Shown piece after piece: positions 23,939 through 34,394 of a stretch of DNA of 64,000 bases. How positions within the stretch are numbered: the stretch's first letter is position 1; each line of letters opens with the position of its first letter. The position numbers and the translations under genes are program-made. Origin of the DNA: Cryptomeria japonica (taxonomy: Eukaryota > Streptophyta > Pinopsida > Cupressales > Cupressaceae); NCBI RefSeq assembly GCF_030272615.1, contig NC_081413.1:716057867-716121866 (forward strand), given 5' to 3'. The notes beneath the pieces are model-generated. The model was not told the DNA's origin. It searched no databases and worked only from the letters and a program-made list of their open reading frames with translations.

Positions 23939-24227
23939 TTATATTCATATTGTTGATTACATATGCAAATATTCATTTAAATTTATAATAGGGTAGCCAC
24001 CAAATACAACGAATACACAATAATGAACTGAATACAAGGAGTTTTGTAGGGTTAATTCAACATTTTAGAAACTTTATCAAATCATATTCCACAATTGCAA
24101 TGTTTTATATCATATAGTTTTGTTGTTTATATTCATATTGTTGATTACATATACAAATATTCATTTAAATTTATAAAAAGACAACCACAAAATACAACGA
24201 ATACAAAATAATGAACTCATTACACAT
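23939..24227. repeat. ~100-bp direct repeat pair
   Basis: The stretch from TTTATATTCATATTGTTGATTA through AACGAATACA at 23939-24040 recurs at 24126-24225 with a few changes. It sits between the satellite and the ten-exon gene. Confidence 0.75.
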
Positions 24228-24246
24228 TTATTGGATCGAATATCGA

Positions 24247-24248
<2 letters not shown>

Positions 24249-24278
<30 letters not shown>
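24249..24278. repeat. (TA)n microsatellite
   Basis: A pure TA run, just beyond the 3' end of the ten-exon gene. Confidence 0.95.
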
Positions 24279-24282
<4 letters not shown>

Positions 24283-24416
24283 AGGCATGTCTGCCAAGTC
24301 AATACAAGTATTACAAAAATGTGGCATATGCCATGTCCAAATCGATATACAATAAAAATGTAGAATATATCTACATGTATTGGTCATTCTATGACCAAAA
24401 ATAACACTATATGATC

Positions 24417-27005
24417 CTAAATTTGTGGTGGATCATCAAAATCAAGCCTCTTTGATGCAGTACGCGGCTCTGTAGATGGCTACAAAACCACAATTCAAAA
24501 GCCAAGTTAGAATTCTTTTGTAGAAAATAATTCACAATTAACAACATAACTATGCATTTAACTTTAATTCCTTTGCAATTGAAATGTAGACTACCTCATC
24601 GGCTGATCTAGGAGCTAATGTCTTTGCTCTCCTCTCCTTGTCACTCTTAGGAGTTTTCTTGAAGACATACTTAAATGGATCCACGTTATGGTCGTACCGC
24701 GAAGGGGTCTATTGTAGATTAAATGTACAATTAATACAATGTACTAACATAAATATATCAAAAACACTTAAAAGCTATAATATAGAGAACAATGACGTAC
24801 CTGTGCCTGAGTTGCTTCTCCAATGGATTGAGGATGGCTCACCATCGATGTAGAAATTGTCGCTATTACCTATACAAAAAATATCAAAGATTAAATACAA
24901 TTAATATAATGATAAGTATTGAAGGTTAAAAACATTTAATTTTACATATCAAACAAAAGTGTACCGGATCTTGAGATGCTTCTCCAATGCAAGGAGGAGG
25001 GTTCACCATTGACAAAATAGGTATGGATATTTCCTGTATATCACAAGTTCACATTTACGCGTGCATATAAATATGAAATCAAAAAAATAAAGTAGAGATA
25101 CATACCTCCGCCCTCTCTTGATCCGAAAGCGAATCGAGTGCATTCAACAAATCCACAAAGCTCAATGGCCGTTGTACATGTAAAATAGACAAAAACCACT
25201 AATCAATCTACAAACCCCAACTAATACTTGATTTCAACATTTTCAAATAAGTGTACATCTAAAAATGTGTTCAATTACCTTCTTCCCACGTTTTGGCATC
25301 TTCGAGGAATAAGTTTTCTTAGGACGAGCCCTAGACGCGAAGGTGGTACCCTAAAAAAACAAAATTAACATGAGATATTAGTACAGATAATAGATTAAAC
25401 ATAATTTTAAAAATCTAAAATGAAATGACTTGCATATTCCATCAAAACAATACATAAAAAGAGTTGTACAAAATATGATACCGTATAGCCTTGTAGGCCA
25501 AAATCGATCGCTGAGAGCATGATGTCATCAATCTGGGATATTTCGTCCCCTGTCAACACCTACAAACTAGAAATTGGACCAAGCATTAAAGATAGTTAGT
25601 ATATCTTGTATTTTTTTGAATTCAAAGTGTACTATTCTATTTTAACATGTTACAAAATTTATACCTCAGGCATCGAAGTTGCAGCTATAGTAACTGGGGG
25701 AGGTATATGGGATACCGCTGCTGCATCCTGAAATGCATATTATTTGTCTCAATTTAAATCGATGTATAAATGAAAATCTATAATTTATGTAATTACAAAT
25801 TTAAAGTGACTGATAAATAAAATGTTATGAATTCAAATCAACACACCTGTGTCTGTGGCTCATGGGCAAACACCATGTGCATCAACTCATCTGTCAGTGC
25901 GACATCCTCAACCATGTGAGCCTAACATCTATAGCCGCAAATCATGCACAGATGATATGAGGATCCATCTGCACTGGCTGCATCATCTATCCCTGAGCAA
26001 CTAACACACATATGCTCGATGGGCTCTTTGTCACCCTCTAATGGTTCATCATCCAATACAATAGGGTGTGCTAATGACGTCCCATGCTGGATGATGGCAC
26101 TAGTCAATGTTGTGGCCGCCTGAAGAGTCTGTAGCTCCATTGACTCTTTCAGCTCTAATGGGACAGCATGATGCACCTTGGGTTTAGGTGCTAGGGGGCA
26201 GCGACTCTCTGCAGCTAATATCCTACGGGATCCAGTTCTATCTTGGGCAGAGCCACCACCTCTACCATGAAATTGTCTCATGTCAAAATAGTTTAGCCAC
26301 ACATTAAGCACAAACTCACAATATATTTTTCTCAAAAAATTTAATGGCACCTCATAATTATTACAAGGTGGATCATCAAAGACCATCCACCACCTCTGCC
26401 AAAAAAGATTCTTCATTTGCACATTGGTACACCAATATATGGGAAACCTCTTTGCATTAAGAGGTAATGACTAACCAGTTTTGGGATCAACAAAAAGGTC
26501 ACATATTTGTTGTTTAGTAATATTTTTGTTTTTTACTCCATCGTATGATAGCCCATTGGCATAGAATTGACGACACCTATCCCTAAAGCTTCCCCATTTG
26601 GTAATTTATGTGGAAACAGCTATGGCACCACTACCTAATGTTTCTAGGCTAGAGGCGAGGTATTGATGATGGTCAAGTTCAAAAGTTTTCAATTTAACAA
26701 TCAGTCTATTGATTTTAGACGTATTTTGTCCTAACTGATTAATTAATTATTTTTGTGTTTCAAGTGTGCAGTGAAAAGGAGGAATTGGGGGTTGTTCTTG
26801 TGTGTTTTTAGGAGGTGCATTTGGTTGTTCTTGTGGGTTTTTAGGAGGTGCATTTGGTTGTTCTTGTTCTAGATTAGAAGAATCTGGTTTTTGAAAAAAA
26901 AATGAAAAACCTAATCAAAATTAATGAAATTAAATTCAAAATGTAAAACAAATTGCATAAATCGGAAAGAAAGACAAAAATAAACAAAAACTAACCTTGA
27001 TCCAT
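24417..27005 (-). pseudogene. Unrecognised ten-exon gene with four stops in exon 2
   Basis: I do not recognise the family. Ten minus-strand exons are supported by GT/AG sites: 27005-26996, 26883-25847, 25727-25665, 25559-25482, 25350-25279, 25198-25106, 25033-24965, 24869-24801, 24708-24595 and 24479-24417. Exons 1 and 2 total 349 codons and every later junction is phase 0, about 555 codons in all. Exon 2 begins with two copies of EQPNAPPKN and has a Trp/Phe-rich segment (NLFWQRWWMVFDDPP). It ends in a Cys cluster, CVSC then CMICGYRC, that could bind zinc. Exons 7 and 8 encode near-repeats (SMVNPPPCIGEASQDP, SMVSHPQSIGEATQAQ). Exon 9 is basic (FKKTPKSDKERRAK). Four in-frame stops (two TAA, two TAG), all in exon 2, suggest recent inactivation. 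Context suggests a DNA-transposon accessory gene, unproven. Confidence 0.7.
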
Positions 27006-27117
27006 AGCTTGGAGGACAAATCTAGCACCCTGTTCGTGGTTTAGGAGAGGAAATGGGGAAAAAATGAAGTTAAACGTGCTATTCACGGGTAAATGAGACC
27101 CATTTTTTTTTTAAACT

Positions 27118-27335
27118 TTTTTTACCAGGCACCGCGTACGCGGTTTTATTTGGATTATTAGCGCATACACGCTCATTTTCCTATGAGCAGCGCGTATGTG
27201 CTCAATTTCCTAGGAGTAGTGCATACACGCTCATTTTCTTAAAAGCAGCACGTACGCACTACCTTTTCTAGGCTCGGGAAGAACAAACCTAAGCGTGTAT
27301 GCGGGAATTTCAAATTTTAAAACTGCGTGCGCGCT
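27118..27335. repeat. Cluster of GTACGC/CATACACGC motifs
   Basis: At least six related motifs in both orientations lie just upstream of the ten-exon gene: ACCGCGTACGCGGT (perfect 14-bp palindrome, about 27128), GCGCATACACGCTC, GCGCGTATGTGCTC, GTGCATACACGCTC, GCACGTACGCACT and GCGTGTATGCGGG. Spacing is about 25-40 bp, with CATTTTCCTA- or CATTTTCTTA-type linkers. Spaced motifs of this sort serve as transposase-binding subterminal repeats in CACTA-type elements; that function is inferred here. Confidence 0.65.
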
Positions 27336-27399
27336 GCTTGTTTTTCCAAGTTTCTTTTGGGTGGTGTCCACTTTTCTGACCACCATCTTTGTGCACATG

Positions 27400-28058
27400 C
27401 CCACATTGTTTCCACTTCTAGAGGATGATGAGGGTGCAGGTACAAAGACTAAGGTATCATGTGTGGGAAGAAGGAACTTATACCGATTGACAAAAACAAT
27501 CAGAGTAATGTAGCAGATAATATGAAAACAACATCAAGTGTCAAAGATGAGTGGGTGGTTGATTGGCAAGTTAATGTTTTGATTGGAATGGTAGTATGCC
27601 CTTTGATGGAGGGAAACGTCATTAAACCATGTGAAAGTGCAGTTAAACCATGTGAACGTGCAGTTATAGAGGTATAAGGTTCCGTTAAGACAGTGAATTT
27701 AATGATAGATGTACAAGGACAACTTGGTCACAGTGATAAAGAACATCGTGCACATGAAGATGCAGTGAAGAAAGATGTAAAGGATAGGGAATCTCATCAA
27801 GATAAGAGTTTGTGTGAGTATAGGAGGAAAACCCCAATGCCATGTCTCATTCCAAGGACAACAAACAAACCATATTCAGCTCTGAGTATTAAATTTTAGT
27901 CCCATTTACAAACCAACAAGGATATGACTCCAAGAAGGCAGCCACAACTTCAAGGCTTGGACCCATGGATTAGACCTTCTTATGCTAATTTGTTTGGAGG
28001 GAATAATGGATTGGATATCAATCATTACTAATGGGACATGAGTTCTTTTCTAGGGGGG
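27400..28058 (+). pseudogene. 3' internal coding remnant of an LTR element
   Basis: Plus-strand frames at 27459-27677 and 27693-27899 are in one frame and broken by a TAA. They continue through further stops to about 28058, directly before a polypurine tract and LTR. The product is hydrophilic, with KDVKDRESHQDKSL and a final WIRPSYANLFGGNNGLDI segment. No known retroelement domain was seen. Its position makes it the end of the internal region of the element whose LTR begins at 28060. Confidence 0.45.
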
Positions 28059-28059
28059 T

Positions 28060-29783
28060 TGTATGGTGAAGGAGCACCTAGGCTACCATCAAGCCTCTAT
28101 ACGGCAAATTTTGAATCTTTTATGAACTTTGAAGTATGAAAGTTCTAAATAAGATCTTTTAAGACCAAATTTTATGTAATAAGGTCATTAATACCATTTA
28201 ATGTTAGATTAAGTCCTAGATGGGTCATGTTGTTGATATTGCTCAAGGATTGTCAAAATTGTCATTTTGTGGCAAATATGTCTTAATAGGGTCATATATG
28301 GTATTTTATGATGTATGAAGGTATTCTAGTCCTATTTGGACATATTAATATTGGTTGTGAGTCATGAAAGTCTTTGTTTAAGTCTAGGTAACATTTAAAA
28401 AAATATATCAATATTGCCAAAATGTTGTTAAGGCAATTTTTGCATTGTACGAGCAATTAGGAGTTGGTTGGTTGAAACAAATCCAAAAGGTGGTTATTTC
28501 AATTGGAAGGCCTTGGATGAATTAAAATAGGCCATTACCACATTGATTTAGAGGTTGGATGGTTATTTTGTATGGAGAACTCAGTTTGAAGGCAATTTGA
28601 TGATCATTTTCTCTACAATTTTATGTAAAAACACTGCACTTTTCTTTATAATTTTACTAGTTTGGATGAATTAACACATAAGAGTGGATTTTTTGGAAAT
28701 ATATATGTGTTATCATTCATTTGGGACTGGTTTGGTTCTATTTTATTATGTTTTGATCCTTCTACAAGCAGATTTACCAAAACTCGTCTAAAACCCTAAG
28801 TTTTGGGGCTTTGTCAAAGAAAAATGTAGAACTCTCTATTCCATCAACGAATTGCCTCAATAATTGGTAGAATGGTGGAAATGGTAGTGTTACAGATGGA
28901 TTTTAAAAAGGGTTTTTAGGGGAAGAACCTAAGTGTAGTTTTGGGCACTTGAGGGCTTAACATCCTCATGTGCTAAGCCAATTGAAGGAGGTTTGAAGAA
29001 GAGTTATGTGTTTTGGAACCAAAACAATCAAAGAGACCTTAGAACCTATTAAATACTTTCATTTTTTCTATTTTATTTCATTCCAAGCTGAGTGGGCAAG
29101 TTGGTGGAGTGTCTAAGGGGTGTCTCTAGTGCATTTGGAGGCCTAATAGGGCTCTTGAAGGACTCTAACAGTCAAGTTTTGATCACTTTTCTCCAAAACA
29201 CCATAGCCTGATTTTCACATATATTGTGTAAAGTCAAAATGGGTATCCAAATATGGTATTATTTCTTTCTTATGACCCATGTGTGAAAATGTATGCCCAA
29301 AATACTGGGTTTGTTGCACTAAAAAGCATATAGGTTCTACATTGTCAGACCGTTTTTGGTCAATCTGGTACAAAACACTCTATGGTAATTTTGAGATGTG
29401 TTCAATAAATTAAAAAACGGTATCTGGAAGAGGTCTTTTTTTGTGCCTAGGGTTAGTGAGTCAAAATTTATGATCAAAAAACCTTCTGAGTAGGGCTACT
29501 AGAATCTAGTCACCCTAGAAAGCCAATGGTGTGGAATGGCCTAAAAGGGTTTGTTTCAAAGATGGATTTGGTTGATTTGAGTCCGATTGGTTTTGTGGAC
29601 ATGATGAAATTTCTTCCTCTAGCCTTACGAGTGTCTTTTGTTGTGTTGTCTCAAATTGCCATTTTATGAGACATTGTCAAATAGTGGAAATCTTGGATTA
29701 AGTAACCTATTGTGTAGCCTAGAGTTTGAGGTTTGAAACCATGACCTTGGTATGTTTTAGAACCTCTTAGACACTCTGCATCA
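28060..29783 (+). mobile_element. LTR of a retrotransposon (third copy of the family)
   Basis: It starts TGTATGGTGAAGG right after the polypurine-like TAGGGGGGT, and ends CTCTGCATCA at about 29783. The length is about 1,724 bp. It aligns over almost its whole length with 16946-18640 (direct) and 18946-20416 (inverted). The sequence following 29783 is duplication copy B. No target-site duplication could be assigned, because the matching 5' end of this element is not evident. Confidence 0.75.
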
Positions 29784-30411
29784 GAAATGCTACAAATAAA
29801 ATATGCTGAGTGTTGTTGATTCTCCCGTTTGTGATGAAAGTACGCTTCTTCAAAGTGTTATTAAATATGTACATGTGTTCAAGATATGATTTGTGTTGAT
29901 GATTTTGATGCAATTGTCACAAAGAATTATTTCTATGCATTTTTTAGTTGCCACATTAGTGTGTTTCCCTTCCAAGGTGGGACATTGTTAGTGTTCTCCT
30001 CTCTCATCTAATTGAGTAAAATCTTGTGCAAATTTAATTGGAGACTTCATACAGATGATTGATGTATGCTTTAGAAATTTTGTAGGTTTGTTAATTACGT
30101 GAAATTGTTGTTCTAGTTAGATTTTTCCCAAGTTATTGCTTGTTATAGTTCTATAAATTGTTTGGTCCTAAATAGTAAAGAGTTGAAGATGGCCACAACA
30201 CAAATTTTGTGGTTTTTTGGATTAAGATGTCTATTTTTGTCTCTCTTTGACACATGGTTTGTTAAGACACGATGTGAGTGGTTATGATTTCATTGTTGAG
30301 TTCAATATAGATCACATGCAGATGATTTTATAATTTTGTAAAGCCAAACAACTTTGTAGAGACTTTAGACTTTACGTACTACTAACATATTTACATTCAC
30401 ATGTTCACATA

Positions 30412-30511
30412 TCTCAATTCTAGTCTTAAGTATATTTTACTTTGGTAGTCTTAAGTCTGTTTCTCAATTCTAGTCTTAAGTATATTTTACTTTGGTAGTC
30501 TTAAGTCTGTT
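30412..30511. repeat. 50-bp tandem duplication
   Basis: Two identical 50-bp units starting TCTCAATTCTAGTCTTAAG, side by side. Copy A has no counterpart at this level of identity, so it is young. Confidence 0.9.
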
Positions 30512-30734
30512 TGACTTTAGATTATGAAAAGGAATGATGAATAATTATTTAATAGTTAAAAAATGATTATACCATCTCTTTATATTTATATGTACTATTA
30601 TACATTGATTAAAATATTGAAAGAAACATAGATTTTATGGCATATCTATATTTATTGTTCTTTTCCACATTGTAACTTTAATAATATACTTATAAGAGTA
30701 GCATTCTAACTTCGAGGATATAGAACTAGCAGAT

Positions 30735-31190
30735 TATATAGAGGAGGACAGATAGAATGACATTAAAATTAAAATGAAAATGGTGTCATTGAGAGAAAGC
30801 TGGCACAGCTTTCTTTTAAGGTTAACATATTGAGGCTTTAATTTAATACATATTCTAGGATGTGCTTTATGTGTATGTTTAGGCTATGGTTCTAAGTTAC
30901 CACTAGCAAATGATTTATTTCGCTTTTACTATTAGAGAAAAGACTTTGGGCTTTCAGACTGCAAATGATATATTTGTTTAATGTAAAGAATAGCCAACAC
31001 TACACACCACGGAATGTGTTAACATATGCAAGATGATTGGTTCATAACATTGGTTGGGAACCCAAACAAATCAATGATATGTGGGCGTGCATTTTTTAAT
31101 TTTTTTTTTTTTAAGTCAAAAAATTTCATCATGATATGTTTGTGTGACATAAGAACCAAATACTCAACTGACTCACCTTTGAATGAGTTT
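30735..31190 (-). promoter_or_regulatory. Relic of a glycosyltransferase upstream region (copy B)
   Basis: Counterpart of 12290-12780, with the same order of words (GGACAGATAGAATG, TGGCACAGCTTTC, AAATGATTTATTT, CACGGAATGTGTTAACATATG). It lies downstream of gene B, with no glycosyltransferase exon beyond it. Confidence 0.6.
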
Positions 31191-31587
31191 TTTTAAATAC
31201 AAAATCAACCATATAAATTAATAAAATACTTTTTATTTTATTTATAATGATCATTAGAGTGGTTGGTAAGATATTGATTTAAATTTAAAAAGGATATGGT
31301 TTCTATTCGTGAATGTGTAAGTGATTTAAATCAAATTTATATTTGTAGATGTTATTTCAGAATCTCAGATAATAAATGAGAGATCTGAGAATTAAAATAA
31401 AATCTGAGGATTAATGATGAAAAATAAATTAAGATGTGATAATATTATGAATGAATTTCATACACAAATAAATCATTTATAAATTAATTATATATTTAGA
31501 AGTTAATTGGAGTGAACCCAAAACATAAAGAATAAGAATATGGGTATACAAATTTCAGTAAAATATTAAATTCAATAAATTATAATG

Positions 31588-31593
31588 TTTTAT
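31588..31593 (-). terminator. Candidate poly(A) signal, gene B
   Basis: AATAAA on the minus strand at the position matching that of gene A. Confidence 0.4.
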
Positions 31594-31682
31594 TACAAAA
31601 TTCGAAGAGATGATCTTAATTTTTATCCATATTTACATTTGTCTTCTCTCAAAGAGTATTCAAAATCATTAACATTTCACCT

Positions 31683-33459
31683 CTAAGGCTCGTTATCATG
31701 CATCATGGACTCATGGCATTTTGTTTTGTTTCTCCAACCCATCTCTCTTCTTCCCCTTAATTCAAAAGGAGAATTTGGGTTGAAAGATTTAAATAACACC
31801 CAATCATTGAGTGTTTCTCTCAGATCATTAATCTTAGCCCTTAAACCTTTACAACAATTTGCATGCATGGTGCAAACATCTTCTAATTTTGCCTTTGGCT
31901 CACAAAACCCACCAAAGTAACTTGTATCAAGGAACAAGATATCTAGGCCAATGTTAGTAAAATTTTTAGAATATTTCATCATATTAAAGACATTTTGATC
32001 GTGTGTTTTGGGATATTGAATAGTATAGGCATACCAAAGTTCATAGAGTTTAGCAGTCCGTTCATTGGCAATAACAAATGAAAATCCTGTATTTGGATAG
32101 TTTGAGATAGCACGTGGATTATGGTTGTAGCCATCACAAGATATTTGAAAATCTACCCCCATTGAGAACCTTTGAAATGGGTTTCGTAACCACATTATAT
32201 CTGCATCCTGGAAAACAACACATGAAAATAATTAGCACAATTTCTCTAAGGATACATAAAAAACTTATAAGATGCTTAAAATAAAGTTGATATCAAAAGA
32301 AAAATATGGGATGAAAACAAAAATTCAAGCCCCCAAAAAATTGGTTTCATCATGCTTTGAATTATTTTTTGGTGATCACTCAAAATTTATGCAAAGATAA
32401 TTTATACTATTAGAAGTTATCAATCATATGAAAGCCCTCTCAAACTTCCCTTTCTAATATCACAAATCTAAAATTCTATTAAACAGACAAAAACAAGTTT
32501 GATTCTTATAATATAATATATATGCATGCACCAATGAGAAGCCTAATATTGCTTCAAAAAGTGACACATCAACAATTCAACTGAACCAATGAAACATTTT
32601 CTAATCTAAAATAGAATTTATTTAGAACAGCAACTTCTCCTTATAAAATTATAAAAAGGTCATAAAGTTCTCATAATTTCAAGAAACTTCCAATTCCTAT
32701 ATTATAGTAATAATAAAAAAATATAAAATTCGACTATAATTATTGTGGGTTATGTGACAAAACTTACAGTAAATACGAAATTATATCGTCGTTCCACCAC
32801 AGTTTTCAGAAAGAGAATTTTAGTCTGCGTCATCTTAACGTAATCATCTGACATAAAGAACTTTTCCCCAGAAAAATCAACTCCTTCAGTTCTAAGCTCA
32901 TAGCAATGGGGGTGAATTTCTTTGCAGCGGTTGAAAGCTTTTGCATCCATGCCCACAATCAGGAGATGGTTAAGTAACATGTCTGTTCCTTCCCCAATTC
33001 GAAAGCTTTCTAGAAAAAGATCCATTAAACTGTTTGCCTCCATCCATGCCCAATTCACTGGCGTGATGATCAGAGTCCTGTTTGGCATTGAAGCCTTAGC
33101 CAAAGCAATCTCCAGCTCGTCTGCATCACTTGCAACTTCTATCTGATGACAAACACAAAAAAAACTGCTGAGTTTAAAAACAACGATGTTCACAATCTAG
33201 ATTATTCAGAGAGAGAAATTAAAAAAAATGAAACATAGATATTAATTCAATAGATTATAAGAGTCAAAAGAGTTTTTCATCCAAAAATTAGCATGAGGAT
33301 TAGACTTACAGATAGAGATGTGGCTTCAGTTTCTGTAGATAGAGGCGAAGGTCCCTTGCCTACCAAGTAACATACCAAGATAAGGACAGTTAGGGAAAAA
33401 ACAAGAACTGTATCTCTGATGGGCTTATGAAGTTTCATTTCTCCTAAAGCCATTATCAT
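31683..33459 (-). CDS. GT77-type nucleotide-diphospho-sugar transferase, copy B
   Basis: Paralog of the gene at 13215-15584, with the same structure: exons 33459-33310, 33142-32768 and 32207-31683, all phase 0, 349 residues. It keeps the membrane segment (TVLILVCYLV), one STETEATSLS stem unit, HLLIVGMDAKAF, EGVDFSGEKFFM, the DAD motif (DADIMWLRNPF), HDQNVFN, LDTSYFGGFC and MHANCC. In exon 2 about 7 of 125 residues differ from A. In exon 3 about 14 of the first 152 differ, then the last 18-20 residues diverge. Introns have drifted much more than exons, consistent with constraint on both copies. No stop or frameshift is present. Substrate specificity cannot be deduced. Confidence 0.9.
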
Positions 33460-33785
33460 GGGAGAGCTTAATAGGCCTTAGAATATCCGATTCAGACTTT
33501 AGATTAGCATTCTAATGTCTGAGATACAGAAGCAGCAGATTAAATGCAGAGATAGAAAGAGGGATGATATATATAATGAAATTAAAATGAAAAAGTAAGG
33601 TTTGCACAGCCCTCATTAAGGTCAAAATAATGGGGCTATAATTTAATTCATATCAAATGGGCTTGACTGCATTTTTCACTTTCAATGGCGTGCTATGTAT
33701 GCTATAACGTTTTGGTACTGGACTGCCATTAATAAATGATTTAATTGAGTTGCACCATTACACAGAAAAGTTTGAGCTCTGTGAG
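33460..33785 (-). promoter_or_regulatory. Upstream region of gene B with TATA-like box
   Basis: TATATAT at 33568-33574 lies about 110 bp upstream of the ATG on the minus strand. It matches the gene A upstream region but holds about 40 extra bases (33505-33545). The homology stops at 33785, where an LTR-like sequence begins, so gene B has lost the more distal upstream sequence that gene A keeps. Confidence 0.45.
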
Positions 33786-34126
33786 TGTTGGATTGTGATG
33801 GAAGCATGCAATTGGAAATGGAATTAATAATGTCAAAAATGTAATTGCAGTTTTTAGAGGTAGATTCTAAATTGAATTTTTAGTGGTTTTGGTATATTTT
33901 CATATGTTTTAGAAGTTTCTTTATTTGTGATGCAGTGAACTGTTGTGTTTTTAGAGGTTGCAACCTCTATAAAATAGTGCCTTCTTATATTATTTAAAGA
34001 TCAAAATGTAATTTCTATATGAAGACAAATCATGATATAATTGATATTAAATAAATAAAATTTTATTATGTCTTGAATTGAATTTTTGTTACAAATCAAG
34101 AATAGAAGAATATTATGATTTTAATG
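33786..34126 (+). mobile_element. Probable Copia-type LTR start
   Basis: Homology to copy A stops exactly at GTGAG and the next bases are TGTTGGATTGTG, a Copia-like LTR start. A TATAAAA at 33968-33974 is preceded by a perfect 16-bp palindrome, AGAGGTTGCAACCTCT (33953-33968). The far end of this LTR was not located because a TRIM is inserted in it and its second copy is not evident. Confidence 0.4.
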
Positions 34127-34389
34127 TGTAACAAGCTAGGGTTGTCGTTGTCTTGAATCCCCGTGAGGGACGCTGGCCCACTGCCAACAATCCCCCTCCC
34201 AGCATCACTCGCCGCGACCTGCATGATTCGAACCTGTGACCAAGCTCTGATACCACTTGTTACAAGCTAGGGTTGTCGTTGCACCAAAAAATCGACCTAT
34301 CAATGCCTTATACAACACTTCTAGATTCCACAGAAGGTTGTTAAACCATGTCACGGATCCCCGTGAGGGACACTGGCCCACTGCCAACA
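34127..34389 (-). mobile_element. TRIM/SMART-like miniature LTR element (263 bp)
   Basis: On the minus strand a complete miniature retrotransposon is seen. The 5' LTR is 34389-34258 (132 bp, starting TGTTGGCAGTGGGCC). The primer-binding site TGGTATCAGAGC (tRNA-iMet type) is 34255-34244, two bases after the LTR. A 68-bp interior ends in the polypurine tract GGGAGGGGGAT. The 3' LTR is 34189-34127 (63 bp, same start and end, internally deleted). Flanks TAATG (34122-34126) and TAATA (34390-34394) fit a 5-bp target-site duplication with one change. It encodes nothing and would have depended on enzymes from other elements. Confidence 0.92.
34244..34255 (-). other. Primer-binding site of the TRIM
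   Basis: TGGTATCAGAGC on the minus strand, the sequence complementary to the 3' end of initiator methionine tRNA used by most plant Copia and TRIM elements. Confidence 0.92.
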
Positions 34390-34394
34390 TAATA

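Larger units (their letters stand above)
29784..33785. repeat. Segmental duplication, copy B
   Basis: Same-orientation paralog of 9962-15870, bounded on the left exactly by an LTR end and on the right by an LTR-like start (TGTTGG at 33786). It lacks both young insertions present in A and therefore shows their ancestral sites. Confidence 0.85.

Noticed and set aside
16946..29783. One 12.8-kb LTR element with LTRs at 16.95 and 28.06 kb
   Set aside because: No matching target-site duplication. The left copy is truncated at its start, the interior contains an inverted third LTR and unrelated elements, and no pol domain lies between.
34210..34260. tRNA gene suggested by TTCGAA and GCTCTGATACC words
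   Set aside because: No cloverleaf can be drawn. The words are the primer-binding site and neighbouring sequence of the TRIM.
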